Shown here: piece by piece, positions 8,571 through 16,772 of the stretch
Position numbering within the stretch: position 1 is the first letter of the stretch
How the letters are laid out: each line of letters starts with the position of its first letter
NCBI RefSeq assembly: GCF_000332355.1
Contig: NZ_KB235956.1
Span: 19,282-57,481, forward strand
DNA: 38,200 bases
Reading direction: 5' to 3'
From: Baaleninema simplex PCC 7105
GTDB lineage: Bacteria > Cyanobacteriota > Cyanobacteriia > Cyanobacteriales > Geitlerinemataceae
Notes under the pieces: generated by a model
What the model was told of the DNA's origin: nothing
What the model saw: the letters and a program-made list of their open reading frames with translations, nothing else
Database searches by the model: none
Translations under genes and position numbers: made by a program

Positions 8571-8940
8571 TTAGCCCCCCTTTCAAAGGGGGGTTGGGGG
8601 GATAGAAGGGCTTGTCGCGTTCGGCGAGCGCTCAGTCGAGCCGCTGAGCGGAGTCGAAGCGTTGAAATTCGGATGCCGGATCGCCCACCACTCCCGTCGA
8701 AAAATATTGCCGGATCTGAAGTCGAGAGCCTCGCTCGCTTAATTCATTATTTGTTATATATCGATACAGTTTGTCGCGTTTTTTTGTAAATTTTGTTGCG
8801 AGGCGTTAAAAATTCTTAACAGCAATTCTCATCAAATCAGTTTAAGGTAACACATTAGGCGCTCGTCCCCAATGGGTTGGTAAAGCTCGATACGCCAAAT
8901 TTCAATCGAACTGTAAATTATAGCAATCTTTTCTTTAGTG

Positions 8941-9663
8941 ATGAGTAGTAACCTCGCGACTAAACTTCGAGAAGGGACGAAGAAGTCCCACACAATGGCC
9001 GAAAACGTTGGCTTTATCAAATGTTTCTTGAAAGGGACGGTTGAAAAAAGCTCGTACCGCAAACTCGTAGCCAACTTTTACTTCGTTTATTCGGCGATGG
9101 AAGAAGAGATGGAACGCCATCGCAACCATCCCATTTTGTCGAACGTGTACTACCCGCAACTCAATCGAAAATCGAGCTTAGAGCAAGATTTAAGCTTCTA
9201 TTTCGGTTCGGACTGGCGCGAAACCGTCGCACCTTCGGAAGCAGGACAGGCGTATGTCGATCGCATCCGTCAGGTGTCGAACGAAGAACCCGAACTGCTG
9301 TTAGCCCACTGCTACACCCGCTATTTAGGCGACCTGTCCGGCGGTCAAATCCTCAAAAAAATCGCCCAACAATCCATGGGATTGCAAGACGGTCAGGGAA
9401 CGGAATTTTACGACTTCCAAGATATCCCCGACGAGAAGGCGTTTAAAAACGAGTATCGTCAGGCGATGAACGATCTCCCGATCGACGAAGCGACAGCCGA
9501 TCGCATCGTGGACGAAGCCAACGATGCCTTCAAGCTGAATATGGCGATGTTTGAAGAACTCGAAGGCAGCTTGATTAAAGCCATCGGTCAAATGCTCTTC
9601 AACGCTTTGACGCGCCGTCGCACGCGCGGTTCCACAGAAGAACAAGCCGCAGCCGCCGGTTGA
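8941..9663 (+). CDS. ho1: Heme oxygenase (biliverdin-producing)
   Basis: It opens heme to biliverdin IXalpha, CO and iron using ferredoxin; biliverdin is the precursor of phycocyanobilin for the phycobiliproteins encoded further along. The 240-residue protein has the usual cyanobacterial HO1 opening MSSNLATKLREGTKKSH with the proximal heme-ligand His at residue 17. The distal-helix signature RYLGDLSGGQILKKIAQQ and ENVGFIKCFLKG are also present. The ATG at 8941 matches the family start; a GTG directly before it adds only one residue. The C-terminal ALTRRRTRGSTEEQAAAAG tail is variable in the family. It appears monocistronic. Confidence 0.96.
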   Translation: MSSNLATKLREGTKKSHTMAENVGFIKCFLKGTVEKSSYRKLVANFYFVYSAMEEEMERHRNHPILSNVYYPQLNRKSSLEQDLSFYFGSDWRETVAPSEAGQAYVDRIRQVSNEEPELLLAHCYTRYLGDLSGGQILKKIAQQSMGLQDGQGTEFYDFQDIPDEKAFKNEYRQAMNDLPIDEATADRIVDEANDAFKLNMAMFEELEGSLIKAIGQMLFNALTRRRTRGSTEEQAAAAG

Positions 9664-9754
9664 TTGACAGTGAAGAGGGAAGAGGGAAGAGGGAAAAGTG
9701 AAGAACGTTGACAGCTTCTCCCCCTCCCCCTTGCTCCCCCTCTCCCCTTCCAAA
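9664..9754. repeat. Purine/pyrimidine-rich heptamer repeats
   Basis: Repeats of the GGAAGAG type at about 9670-9705 are followed by a C/T-rich stretch, between the convergent ho1 and helicase-like genes. Confidence 0.7.
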
Positions 9755-11368
9755 CTACGGCTCGAACAACCCCGCCTCGGGGGAACCGATCCGGGCGTAA
9801 GGACTTAAGGCAGAAAAGACGTGCTGGCCGTAACTGCGGTAAATTGCCCGCACGTCGAGAAGCGCGACGACCCCGCGATCGTTGCGAACGGAGGCGATCG
9901 CCCGTTGGAGTTCGCTCAACGCCGTCGGAAGCAGGTACGATCGAAACCAGTCTTTGCGTAGCTGCTTGTAATAGGCGACGCGACCCGCCACGAGCGGATC
10001 TTCGAGAGATGGAAACGGAAGCGTTGCGATCGCCAGCAGTTTCGGCGGCGGAAACTCGCTTTGATGTTCTCGCCAAAACTCCCATCCCGTCACGAGAATG
10101 CTGCGAGGGGCGCGAACGACTGTATCGACGCGGACGCGGGAGCCGAATTCAGCAGCCAGCGTCGCCGCGACGATCGCTCTGAGGGGAACGTCGCCGACGA
10201 CGATCGCGATAAGGTCGTCTTCATGAGAATTCGATCGCGTACTGGCGTGACTGCTGCTGATGCGAACCAGGGTATGTAACTCCTCAAGAAGCGCGTCGCG
10301 AAATTGCGGCGTGTTGGGAAGGGGAAGTCCTTCAGGAGCATACAGGTGAACGAAAGAGTGTTGTCGGTCTGGCGCGAATTTAACACAGGTGAGATCGTCG
10401 ATTCCCAGGCGCTGGCGAAACATTAACGCGTCGCGATCGACCCCCAACGCACCGCCGATCGCAACCGTCGGTTGTTGTTTCCACAGCGGACGGAGGGCGT
10501 TCGACACTTCCGCCGGACTGCAATACAGAGAAAACCGTCCGCCTTCGCGATCGATCGCCGCCCAGACGAAACTGTGACGCGATCGCAACCGCCGTCCGAA
10601 CTGACGCCAGGATTGGGGAACCTCGGGAATAGCGGCGATCGACCGTCTCAACCGTTCCCGTTCTTCCGAATGTAACAGCACGCCCCCATAGGGATTCGCG
10701 GGGCGATCGAACACCGCTCGAGTTAACTGTATCCAAACCTGTCGAACCTCGTCGGCGAAATCGGGGCGAGCCTCCATCAACGCCGTCCAATCTCCCGGTT
10801 CGATGCAGGCGGTCAGCGCTTGGCGCGTCCACGCTTCCCAATCGTCGGCGCCGTCGATCAGAGTTGGAATTCCCGTCGGAAATCGCATCTTTTCCGTCGT
10901 TTTAGAATCCAACCAAGCCTGGGGGGAGGTCAGCAACAAGCCGTGAAAGTCTTCGCCCGGCCAGCGATCGCCTTCGACGACGGTTTTATGCGATCCCAAC
11001 CACTGTTGCAATTGTGGGATTTCCACCGACAACAACCGCTTGCGAACCGATTCCGAGGCGATGGCGATCGCACCACCGGGCCACAATAATACCGGCATCA
11101 AATAACTCAGCGCATAGCGTTCTTCCGACGCGGGAAACACCCCCGTCTGAATCAGGGCGTCTCGTCCCAATCGCAACGCTCGCGCCACCAACCGCGCCAT
11201 CGTCAAATGATGCGGCCAGCGATCGCCCGATTCCCGTAAAAACGCCCTCAGCGCCGTGTGAACTTCAGCTTCAATCACAACATCGATCGCAAAATCATTG
11301 CAAAATAACAGATATTCGCTCGCCGTTCGTGACGACAGGGTTCCTCGAATCGAGTCGCACGACCCCAC
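9755..11368 (-). CDS. DinG-like helicase-related protein (cyanobacterial short form)
   Basis: It resembles cyanobacterial proteins annotated as ATP-dependent DNA helicases of the DinG type. Recognisable stretches are HHLTMARLVARALRLGRDALIQTG (here a degenerate Walker-A-like segment), GLLLTSPQAWL, IDGADDWEAWTRQ in place of the DEAH box, and the C-terminal LLAIATLPFPSLEDPLVAGR. A canonical GKT/S loop is absent, so enzymatic activity is uncertain. The longest frame starts at 11368, but homologous N-termini as I know them begin near VIEAEVH, which fits a GTG at 11278. It follows the pentapeptide gene by under 80 bases, so co-transcription is possible. Confidence 0.75.
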   Translation of the reverse strand: MGSCDSIRGTLSSRTASEYLLFCNDFAIDVVIEAEVHTALRAFLRESGDRWPHHLTMARLVARALRLGRDALIQTGVFPASEERYALSYLMPVLLWPGGAIAIASESVRKRLLSVEIPQLQQWLGSHKTVVEGDRWPGEDFHGLLLTSPQAWLDSKTTEKMRFPTGIPTLIDGADDWEAWTRQALTACIEPGDWTALMEARPDFADEVRQVWIQLTRAVFDRPANPYGGVLLHSEERERLRRSIAAIPEVPQSWRQFGRRLRSRHSFVWAAIDREGGRFSLYCSPAEVSNALRPLWKQQPTVAIGGALGVDRDALMFRQRLGIDDLTCVKFAPDRQHSFVHLYAPEGLPLPNTPQFRDALLEELHTLVRISSSHASTRSNSHEDDLIAIVVGDVPLRAIVAATLAAEFGSRVRVDTVVRAPRSILVTGWEFWREHQSEFPPPKLLAIATLPFPSLEDPLVAGRVAYYKQLRKDWFRSYLLPTALSELQRAIASVRNDRGVVALLDVRAIYRSYGQHVFSALSPYARIGSPEAGLFEP

Positions 11369-11445
11369 TCGAACCTCGTCTTCACCCTCGCTCGCGTCGA
11401 GACAAGCAACGGGTTAACTTCAACCCCTTCGTCTCCCTCTCGACC

Positions 11446-13014
11446 TTAGCGAACTTCGTCGAACGAATAAAATCCTTGCACGAAATTGAGGATATCTTGC
11501 AACGACGGTAATACCACCTGGGCCCGTTGAGACGAAAGTGCGCTCATGGGAATTCCCAGTTCCGCCGCGTTGAAAAAGCGCTTTCCGAACGTGGGATTGC
11601 TGTAAACCGTCAACGTGCGATCGCTCGAATTAGAAATCGACGTTTGCGTGGGAGCTTCAAAAAATTCCAACTCTCCCGCCTCCGAGTCCGACAACACGGG
11701 ACATTGCAAATTGCTGACTTTGCGAAGGCGCTGCACGATCGACACGCTGAGCTTCGCCGCCTGATTGGCCGCCTTGACCCCCAGAATGTCTTGACTCTTC
11801 GTTTGGATCGAGCGCACCAAATTCAAAATCGTTTTTTGTGTGTTGTCGGCGTCCTTAAACGGTAAAACCGCCACGAACGCCGTGGGAAACAACAGTTCGT
11901 CGTTCTCGACGCGGAACGTGAGCGTCGTGCGTCGATATCCCACTTCGATACTCGGGGGCTGTCCCATATCGGGATATTGTTCCCCGAGTTGGTGGTACAA
12001 CTTCGTTAACGCCAGCATCGCCGTGCTGTCGATGGGAGTATCGATGACAATTTGTACCGTGGGGGGCGTTTGGTTGAAAAACCTCTCGAAATTCTCGCGA
12101 TCGAAACGAACGATTTGACTGTGATCGCCGTTGGGACTGACATCGAGCCAATCGCAACTCATCCCTTCCGTCGTCAGGTTAAACCGCGCCACCCCGTACA
12201 ACTTCACCCCGGTCAAAATCGCACCGCTCAAGTCTGCCCCTTCCCAATCAGCGCGCATCATGTTCGACTGAGTGAGGTCGGCGTGAACGAAACTGGTATT
12301 GAGTAAGTTGGCACAACTGAGGTTGGCTCCGATGAGGTTCGCCCCGCTCAATTTCGCCTCGCTGAGATCGGCCCAACGCAAGTTCGCCCCGCTGAGATCG
12401 GCCCAACGCAAGTTCGCCCCCCGCAAACTCGCCCCGCTGAGGTTGGCGCGGTGGAGGCGGGCGTGGCGTAACTCACAATTGCTCAAATCCGCTCCGCTCA
12501 AATCTGCTTTACTGAAGTCGGTGCCGATCAAGTTGGCGTTGAGAAGGATCGCCGCCACTAACGAACTTCCCCGCAAGTCCGCTTCGTTGAGGTTGGCTCC
12601 GCTCAAATCCGTTTGGCGCATCGTGGACTCTCGCAAATCGGCCCCGTTGAGGTTCGCGCCGGTGAGATCGGCTCCGCTGAGGTTGGCGCGAATCATTTCA
12701 GCCCGAATCAGAGCGGCTTCGGCGAGATCGGCCTGGCTGAGGTTGGCGCGAATCATGTTGGCGACGTTGAGAATCGTCCCGTGTAAGTTCGCCCGGACGA
12801 GGTTCGCCCCGCTCAACCGCGTCACGTTCATTTTGGCGTAGCTGAGGTTCGCCCCGCTCAAATTCGAGCCGCTGAGGTTGGCAATGCTTAAGATGGCATA
12901 GCTGAGATTGGCGTCCCGCAAGTCGATTCGGCTGAGGTTGGCTTCACTCAGCACGATCGCCCCGAAGTCTCGCTCTCCAGCAGCGTATCGTTCTAATAGT
13001 TCTTTGAGTGTCAT
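11446..13014 (-). CDS. Pentapeptide-repeat protein with paralogous C-terminal domain (copy 1)
   Basis: The 522 residues begin MTLKELLERYAAGERDFGAIVL, then about 45 tandem A(N/D)Lxx units to about residue 285, which should fold as a right-handed quadrilateral beta-helix. The C-terminal half (from CDWLDVSPNGDHSQIVRF) is not repeats. It carries PTVQIVIDTPIDSTAMLAL, a beta-rich TTLTFRVENDELLFPTAFV and NPTFGKRFFNAAELG, all shared with the upstream neighbour. I know no name for this domain. No signal peptide, so probably cytosolic. The ATG at 13014 has GAGGTGAG upstream. The function is unknown; pentapeptide proteins can mimic DNA or scaffold complexes, which is family knowledge, not evidence here. 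Confidence 0.9.
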   Translation of the reverse strand: MTLKELLERYAAGERDFGAIVLSEANLSRIDLRDANLSYAILSIANLSGSNLSGANLSYAKMNVTRLSGANLVRANLHGTILNVANMIRANLSQADLAEAALIRAEMIRANLSGADLTGANLNGADLRESTMRQTDLSGANLNEADLRGSSLVAAILLNANLIGTDFSKADLSGADLSNCELRHARLHRANLSGASLRGANLRWADLSGANLRWADLSEAKLSGANLIGANLSCANLLNTSFVHADLTQSNMMRADWEGADLSGAILTGVKLYGVARFNLTTEGMSCDWLDVSPNGDHSQIVRFDRENFERFFNQTPPTVQIVIDTPIDSTAMLALTKLYHQLGEQYPDMGQPPSIEVGYRRTTLTFRVENDELLFPTAFVAVLPFKDADNTQKTILNLVRSIQTKSQDILGVKAANQAAKLSVSIVQRLRKVSNLQCPVLSDSEAGELEFFEAPTQTSISNSSDRTLTVYSNPTFGKRFFNAAELGIPMSALSSQRAQVVLPSLQDILNFVQGFYSFDEVR

Positions 13015-13147
13015 AACCAGCTCACCTCAACACGGCACGACGTTCGTAATTTAACCCTCGAAGTCGATGCGATCCCCACAAGCACAACGGACGCGCAGAG
13101 CGCGATCGCGGCTATCAAAGCCTATTGTAAGGTCTGAGGTCGCGCGG

Positions 13148-14725
13148 CTACAAACGATCGGCATCGAGGGCCGGACTAGAAATCTTAACAAAGTCAAAAA
13201 TGACAAAGGGAGGTGGGAGCGTATGGGTACAAGCTTCGGACAGGTTGGAACCCATGGAGTTGTCGCTTTCGGCAGCTTGGAGCCGTTGTTTTCCAAATTT
13301 GGGATGGTGTTGAACTTCTAAGGTTTGACTTTTGGAGTTGGACAAAATGATGTGGGTAGGCGTGTTGAAAAAATCTCGTCCGATATCGCGATCGAACCAC
13401 TGGGCTTCGGCGCTGCCAATAGCGTTCGCGCGTTCGATCGCTTGGTTGAACGCCCCTCGCAAGCGTTCGATATAGCGTAGCTGTCCGGCATCTAAACTTT
13501 CTCGTTCTTTGGTTTGTAGCAGTTGAACCAAGTTTTTGATATTGGCTTGTGTCACCTTGGCGTCTCGAAAGGGTAATACGACCATGTAGGCCATGGGAAA
13601 CAGTTGCGTGTCGTTGTCGAGGCGAAACGTGATAACGGTACGGCGATCGCTGACCTCGATATTGGGCGATCGCTTCAACGTCGAATAGTGTCGAGCGATG
13701 CGATAGTATATGTCTGCCAGCGCCACGTGAGAGGCCGGATCGAGAACGGTATCGACGAGAATTCGCACGGTCGGGAGCGATTCGTTGAAAAACTCCGTGA
13801 CCTCTTCGGGAGAAAAGCGCTGAATGTGCGTTCCATCGCCGTTCGCGCTCAAGTCGACCCAATCGCAGACCGCTCCCTCGCTTTTGAGTCCGAAACGGGA
13901 TACGCCGTGCAGTTTTGCCCCCGTCAGCGTCGAACCGCTCAAATCCGCCCCCATCCAATCGACCCCCATCAGATTCGCTCGCGTCAAGTCGGCGTACACC
14001 AAACTCGTATCGAGCAGGTTCGCCCCGCTCAAATCCGCCCCCGACAGGTTCGCCCCGCTCAGTTTCGCCCCGCTCAAATCCGCCCCCGACAGGTTCGCCC
14101 CGCTCAAGTCCGCCCAGCGCAAGTTTGCCCCCCGCAAGTCCGCTTCGATCAGTTTCGCTCCGCTGAGTTTGACTTGTCGCAGTTCGGCGTTACGCAAGCT
14201 GGCACCGCTGAGATCGGCCCAGCGTAGGTTGGTGCGGCGGAAGGTTGCTTGTTCGAGGTTGGCGCCTCGCATCTGGGCGTAGCTGAGATCGACTTCGCTG
14301 AGGTTGGCGCCTTGAAAGTTGGCGTGCGGGAGTTTGGCTTCTTTGAGCATCGCCCCGCTGAGGTTGGCACCCCGCAAGTCGGCGTCGCTCAAATCCGCCC
14401 GCAGCATTTCAGTGCGAATGAGGGAGGCGCGACAGAGATCGGCTCCGCTCAAGTCGGCGCGAATTAGGTTGGCCACGTTGAGATCGGCGTCTCGCAGGTT
14501 CGCCCCCCGTAGGTTGCTGCTGCTGAGTTTGGCGACGTTGAGTTTCGCCCCTTTGAGGTTCGCCCGCGCGAGGTTCGCCCCGCTGAGGTTGGCAACGCTC
14601 AAACAGGCATTTCGCAAGTTCACGCGCGGGATGTTCGCTTGGCTGAGGTTCGCTTCGCTGAGGTTGACGCCGATGAACCGTCGCACCCCCGTCGTGTATT
14701 TTCGTAAGAGTTCTTCCGCTTCCAT
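13148..14725 (-). CDS. Pentapeptide-repeat protein with paralogous C-terminal domain (copy 2)
   Basis: Starting at 14725 (MEAEELLRKYTTGVRRFIGVNL) it is 525 residues, almost the same as copy 1, and the starts align. An AGGA lies 9 bases upstream. The frame stays open to 14947, but that extension has no counterpart in copy 1 and looks non-coding. Repeats of A(N/D)LSG type fill about residues 20-285. The C-terminal domain (CDWVDLSANGDGTHIQRF; PTVRILVDTVLDPASHVAL; TVITFRLDNDTQLFPMAYMVVLPF; HPKFGKQRLQAAES) matches copy 1 throughout. The two genes are in tandem, 133 bases apart, and clearly arose by duplication, with the repeat region more homogeneous here. Confidence 0.9.
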   Translation of the reverse strand: MEAEELLRKYTTGVRRFIGVNLSEANLSQANIPRVNLRNACLSVANLSGANLARANLKGAKLNVAKLSSSNLRGANLRDADLNVANLIRADLSGADLCRASLIRTEMLRADLSDADLRGANLSGAMLKEAKLPHANFQGANLSEVDLSYAQMRGANLEQATFRRTNLRWADLSGASLRNAELRQVKLSGAKLIEADLRGANLRWADLSGANLSGADLSGAKLSGANLSGADLSGANLLDTSLVYADLTRANLMGVDWMGADLSGSTLTGAKLHGVSRFGLKSEGAVCDWVDLSANGDGTHIQRFSPEEVTEFFNESLPTVRILVDTVLDPASHVALADIYYRIARHYSTLKRSPNIEVSDRRTVITFRLDNDTQLFPMAYMVVLPFRDAKVTQANIKNLVQLLQTKERESLDAGQLRYIERLRGAFNQAIERANAIGSAEAQWFDRDIGRDFFNTPTHIILSNSKSQTLEVQHHPKFGKQRLQAAESDNSMGSNLSEACTHTLPPPFVIFDFVKISSPALDADRL

Positions 14726-15521
14726 AACGCCATCCTGATGCTTTCCCCGTTCGACAATAGCTGACACAGAGGGTCGATCCAGCCGAGGGTGGGGCAAATT
14801 GCGTTTTCCGTTTAATGCCGATCGTACACGAGAAACAACCCGATCGTGGGAAGTCGATTTCGCGCGATCGCCCTGGAAACTGGGTTGGAGAGCGTCTTGT
14901 TTTGCTGTTTTTATCCAGTCTCGGTCGCTCGGTTCGGTGACAGCCACTCGATAAAATATCCAATTAAATAGGGTTTACTGAAAAAGACGGTGGGGTGAGT
15001 TTGGGAACGGGAAACCCCGGATCTGGGAACAGTTTGGAGAATTGGCGATCGCTTAATTTCCAGAGGTGAGAACACGATCGGGCTAGGTCTAGAGATACCT
15101 CGATATCCAAAGTGTTGCACTTTTTTAATTTCCAAAATGCGGAAACCCTTTCCTAGTCTAGTTTCTGGCTTTACTCAGTAAGCCCTAAATAAGGTTGAAG
15201 TCGATTTTATTCAAACTTGAATTAACAAAAGTTTTCGACAAAAGACTCGAATAAAAATCTAAAAAAGAATGTTTTTGATTGTTTAAATTTCTTTTTAGAT
15301 ATTCCGTTTTGGTTGAATGAATGGTACGTTCTTAGCTTTTTAGAACGCATTTTTCTATCACTCTACCATAATAACATCGATTTTTGATGTGTCCGATCGG
15401 GCTTGCTTTTAAAAATTAAGTAATCTTTACAAAACAGACTTTTATCTTTTAAAAACTTTAAAAAACAAGGTTGACAGCACGCGATCGCTCACGAGGAAGT
15501 CTACAGGATCGCCGTTTGCAG
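14726..15521. other. Gene-free stretch, AT-rich
   Basis: The half nearest the pentapeptide gene probably holds its promoter. Bases 15160-15480 are strikingly AT-rich compared with the neighbouring coding DNA. I see no gene, no tRNA and no clear repeat element. Confidence 0.6.
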
Positions 15522-16298
15522 TTACTGTAACTGAGCGGAGGCGTTGAAAAAGCGTCGCCCCAACCCCTCGACTAAGACGATCGTAGCGACGAAGTCGGTC
15601 ATGGCGATCGCGAACATGATGAGAATTTGATACGCCGCCGCCTCGAGGGGTGCGATCCCGCTTAGCAGTTGTCCGGTAATAATCCCCGGTAGCGTTACCA
15701 GTCCCACCACCATCATCGAGTTAAGGATGCTAATGGTTCCGGCGCGAACGGCATCTTTACGATAGTGAGAAATGGCCTGTTTGGGAGTGGCTCCCAAACA
15801 CAAATGGGTTTCGATTTCGAGGCGTTTCGATCGCACGGAACTCACGAACCGTTCCCCAGCGATCGCCGCCGCGTTCATCGCGTTCCCCATCATCATTCCC
15901 CCCAACGGAACGAGATATTGCGGGTTCGACCAAGTTTCGGGTTGACGCAACACGAACGTATTAACGTACACCAGCGTCATCGCCGTTCCGATCCCGATCG
16001 CTCCCCACACCAAAGCGAGCAAGCCGGGAATGTTTTCGTGAATGCGATTTCGGGCGACAACGGCGGCGATCGTCAACATTACCAGGAGCAACCCTGTCAA
16101 CGCGAGGGGATGCTGCCAGGTAAACACCACCTGTAAAATCGAGCCGACGACCAGCAGTTGAACGATGGTGCGAACGGAGGCCAGAGCGAGCTTCCACTCT
16201 AATCCTAACTGTTGCCAGACCGACAGTCCAATGGCGATCGCGGCCATCCCCACTGCAATCCCGAGATCGACTAAATCCAGTTGAATTAACGAATTCAT
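15522..16298 (-). CDS. fetB: FetB-type (UPF0014) ABC permease, iron export
   Basis: This is an integral membrane protein of 258 residues with about seven hydrophobic helices, homologous to FetB, the permease partner of the FetA ATPase in an iron exporter that protects against oxidative stress in E. coli. Diagnostic stretches are SVWQQLGLEWKLALASVRTIVQLLVVG, VPLGGMMMGNAMNA, ETHLCLGATPKQA and MMVVGLVTLPGIITGQLLSG. No fetA ATPase is adjacent, so the partner must be elsewhere. The ATG at 16298 is separated by one base from an IS200/IS605-like terminal hairpin, so native upstream sequence appears replaced and no ribosome site is seen. Confidence 0.9.
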   Translation of the reverse strand: MNSLIQLDLVDLGIAVGMAAIAIGLSVWQQLGLEWKLALASVRTIVQLLVVGSILQVVFTWQHPLALTGLLLVMLTIAAVVARNRIHENIPGLLALVWGAIGIGTAMTLVYVNTFVLRQPETWSNPQYLVPLGGMMMGNAMNAAAIAGERFVSSVRSKRLEIETHLCLGATPKQAISHYRKDAVRAGTISILNSMMVVGLVTLPGIITGQLLSGIAPLEAAAYQILIMFAIAMTDFVATIVLVEGLGRRFFNASAQLQ

Positions 16299-16299
16299 G

Positions 16300-16345
16300 G
16301 AAAATTTTGGGTCTGAAACCCCGTCCTTCTAAGACGGCTGGACAT
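16300..16345 (-). repeat. IS200/IS605-like terminal hairpin fragment
   Basis: GAAAATTTTGGGTCTGAAAC and the following CCCCGTCC match the sequence at 19444-19470 with two differences. The hairpin CCGTC...GACGG lies at 16321-16336. It directly abuts the fetB start codon. I read it as a solo end of a transposable element. Confidence 0.55.
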
Positions 16346-16705
16346 TAAGCACACCTGTCGCTGGGGTTAGAGTCATTTTATAGCAACCCTAAATCAGTTG
16401 TGTCACAAAATCGGGAACAGGAAACAGGAAATCGGATTTTTTCTGGTGTTTTAATTTTTGACGACTCATTTGGAACTGCTATAGCGAAAGAATGAGGGCA
16501 TCTCAACTCTGAGTAGGGTACATCCATTGAGATAGACCCCCTGAATGTCTCCATTTCCGGCGATCTACTTCTAAGCCTTCATTTTCGTATTTTTTCAGAA
16601 AATATTTAAAAAACTTTATCGAAATTTCAATATTTTTACGGATTAAAATTCTGTAAAATTACGATACTCTAAACCAAATTTTGATGCCCTTAAAAAATTT
16701 GATTG

Positions 16706-16724
16706 TTGTACGAATTACGTACAA
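16706..16724. promoter_or_regulatory. Inverted repeat upstream of RTX gene, possible operator
   Basis: TTGTACG AATTA CGTACAA is a perfect 7-bp dyad in AT-rich DNA, about 50 bases before the start of the large secreted protein. Its position suits a regulator-binding site or promoter element. Confidence 0.4.
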
Positions 16725-16772
16725 AATAAAATAAGCTTTGTCAAATACAGAGCCATCAGGGAGTCTGCTAAA

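Larger units (their letters stand above)
8045..8940. other. Repeat-rich gene-free stretch upstream of ho1
   Basis: No convincing gene is present. The stretch holds a dispersed repeat block (8236-8300), a probable 270-bp MITE (8301-8570), C-rich and G-rich inverted arms (8571-8612), and a second repeat block (8648-8678). The last 120 bases before ho1 are AT-rich and probably contain its promoter. Confidence 0.7.
16299..16772. other. Gene-free stretch between fetB and the RTX protein
   Basis: Besides the IS-like terminus at 16300-16345, it holds a TATAGCAACCCTAAAT motif near 16379 that resembles one at 21580, and an imperfect inverted repeat (ATCTCAA at about 16500 with TTGAGAT near 16530). 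The last 150 bases are AT-rich and probably contain the promoter of the downstream gene. Confidence 0.6.

Noticed and set aside
8547-8789. 80-residue plus-strand frame upstream of ho1
   Set aside because: It spans the G/C-rich arms and dispersed repeat block and has no protein-like features.
12299-14738. Several long plus-strand reading frames opposite the pentapeptide genes
   Set aside because: Their repetitive Ala/Arg/Ser/Pro-rich products are complements of the periodic pentapeptide codons. They have no ribosome sites or families.
14726-14947. N-terminal extension of the second pentapeptide protein
   Set aside because: The frame is open, but the paralogue begins at the equivalent of 14725, where a ribosome site is present. 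The extension composition is not protein-like.
16299-16345. Riboswitch or metal-sensing leader for fetB
   Set aside because: The hairpin matches the transposon terminus at 19444-19470, so an insertion-sequence origin explains it better.
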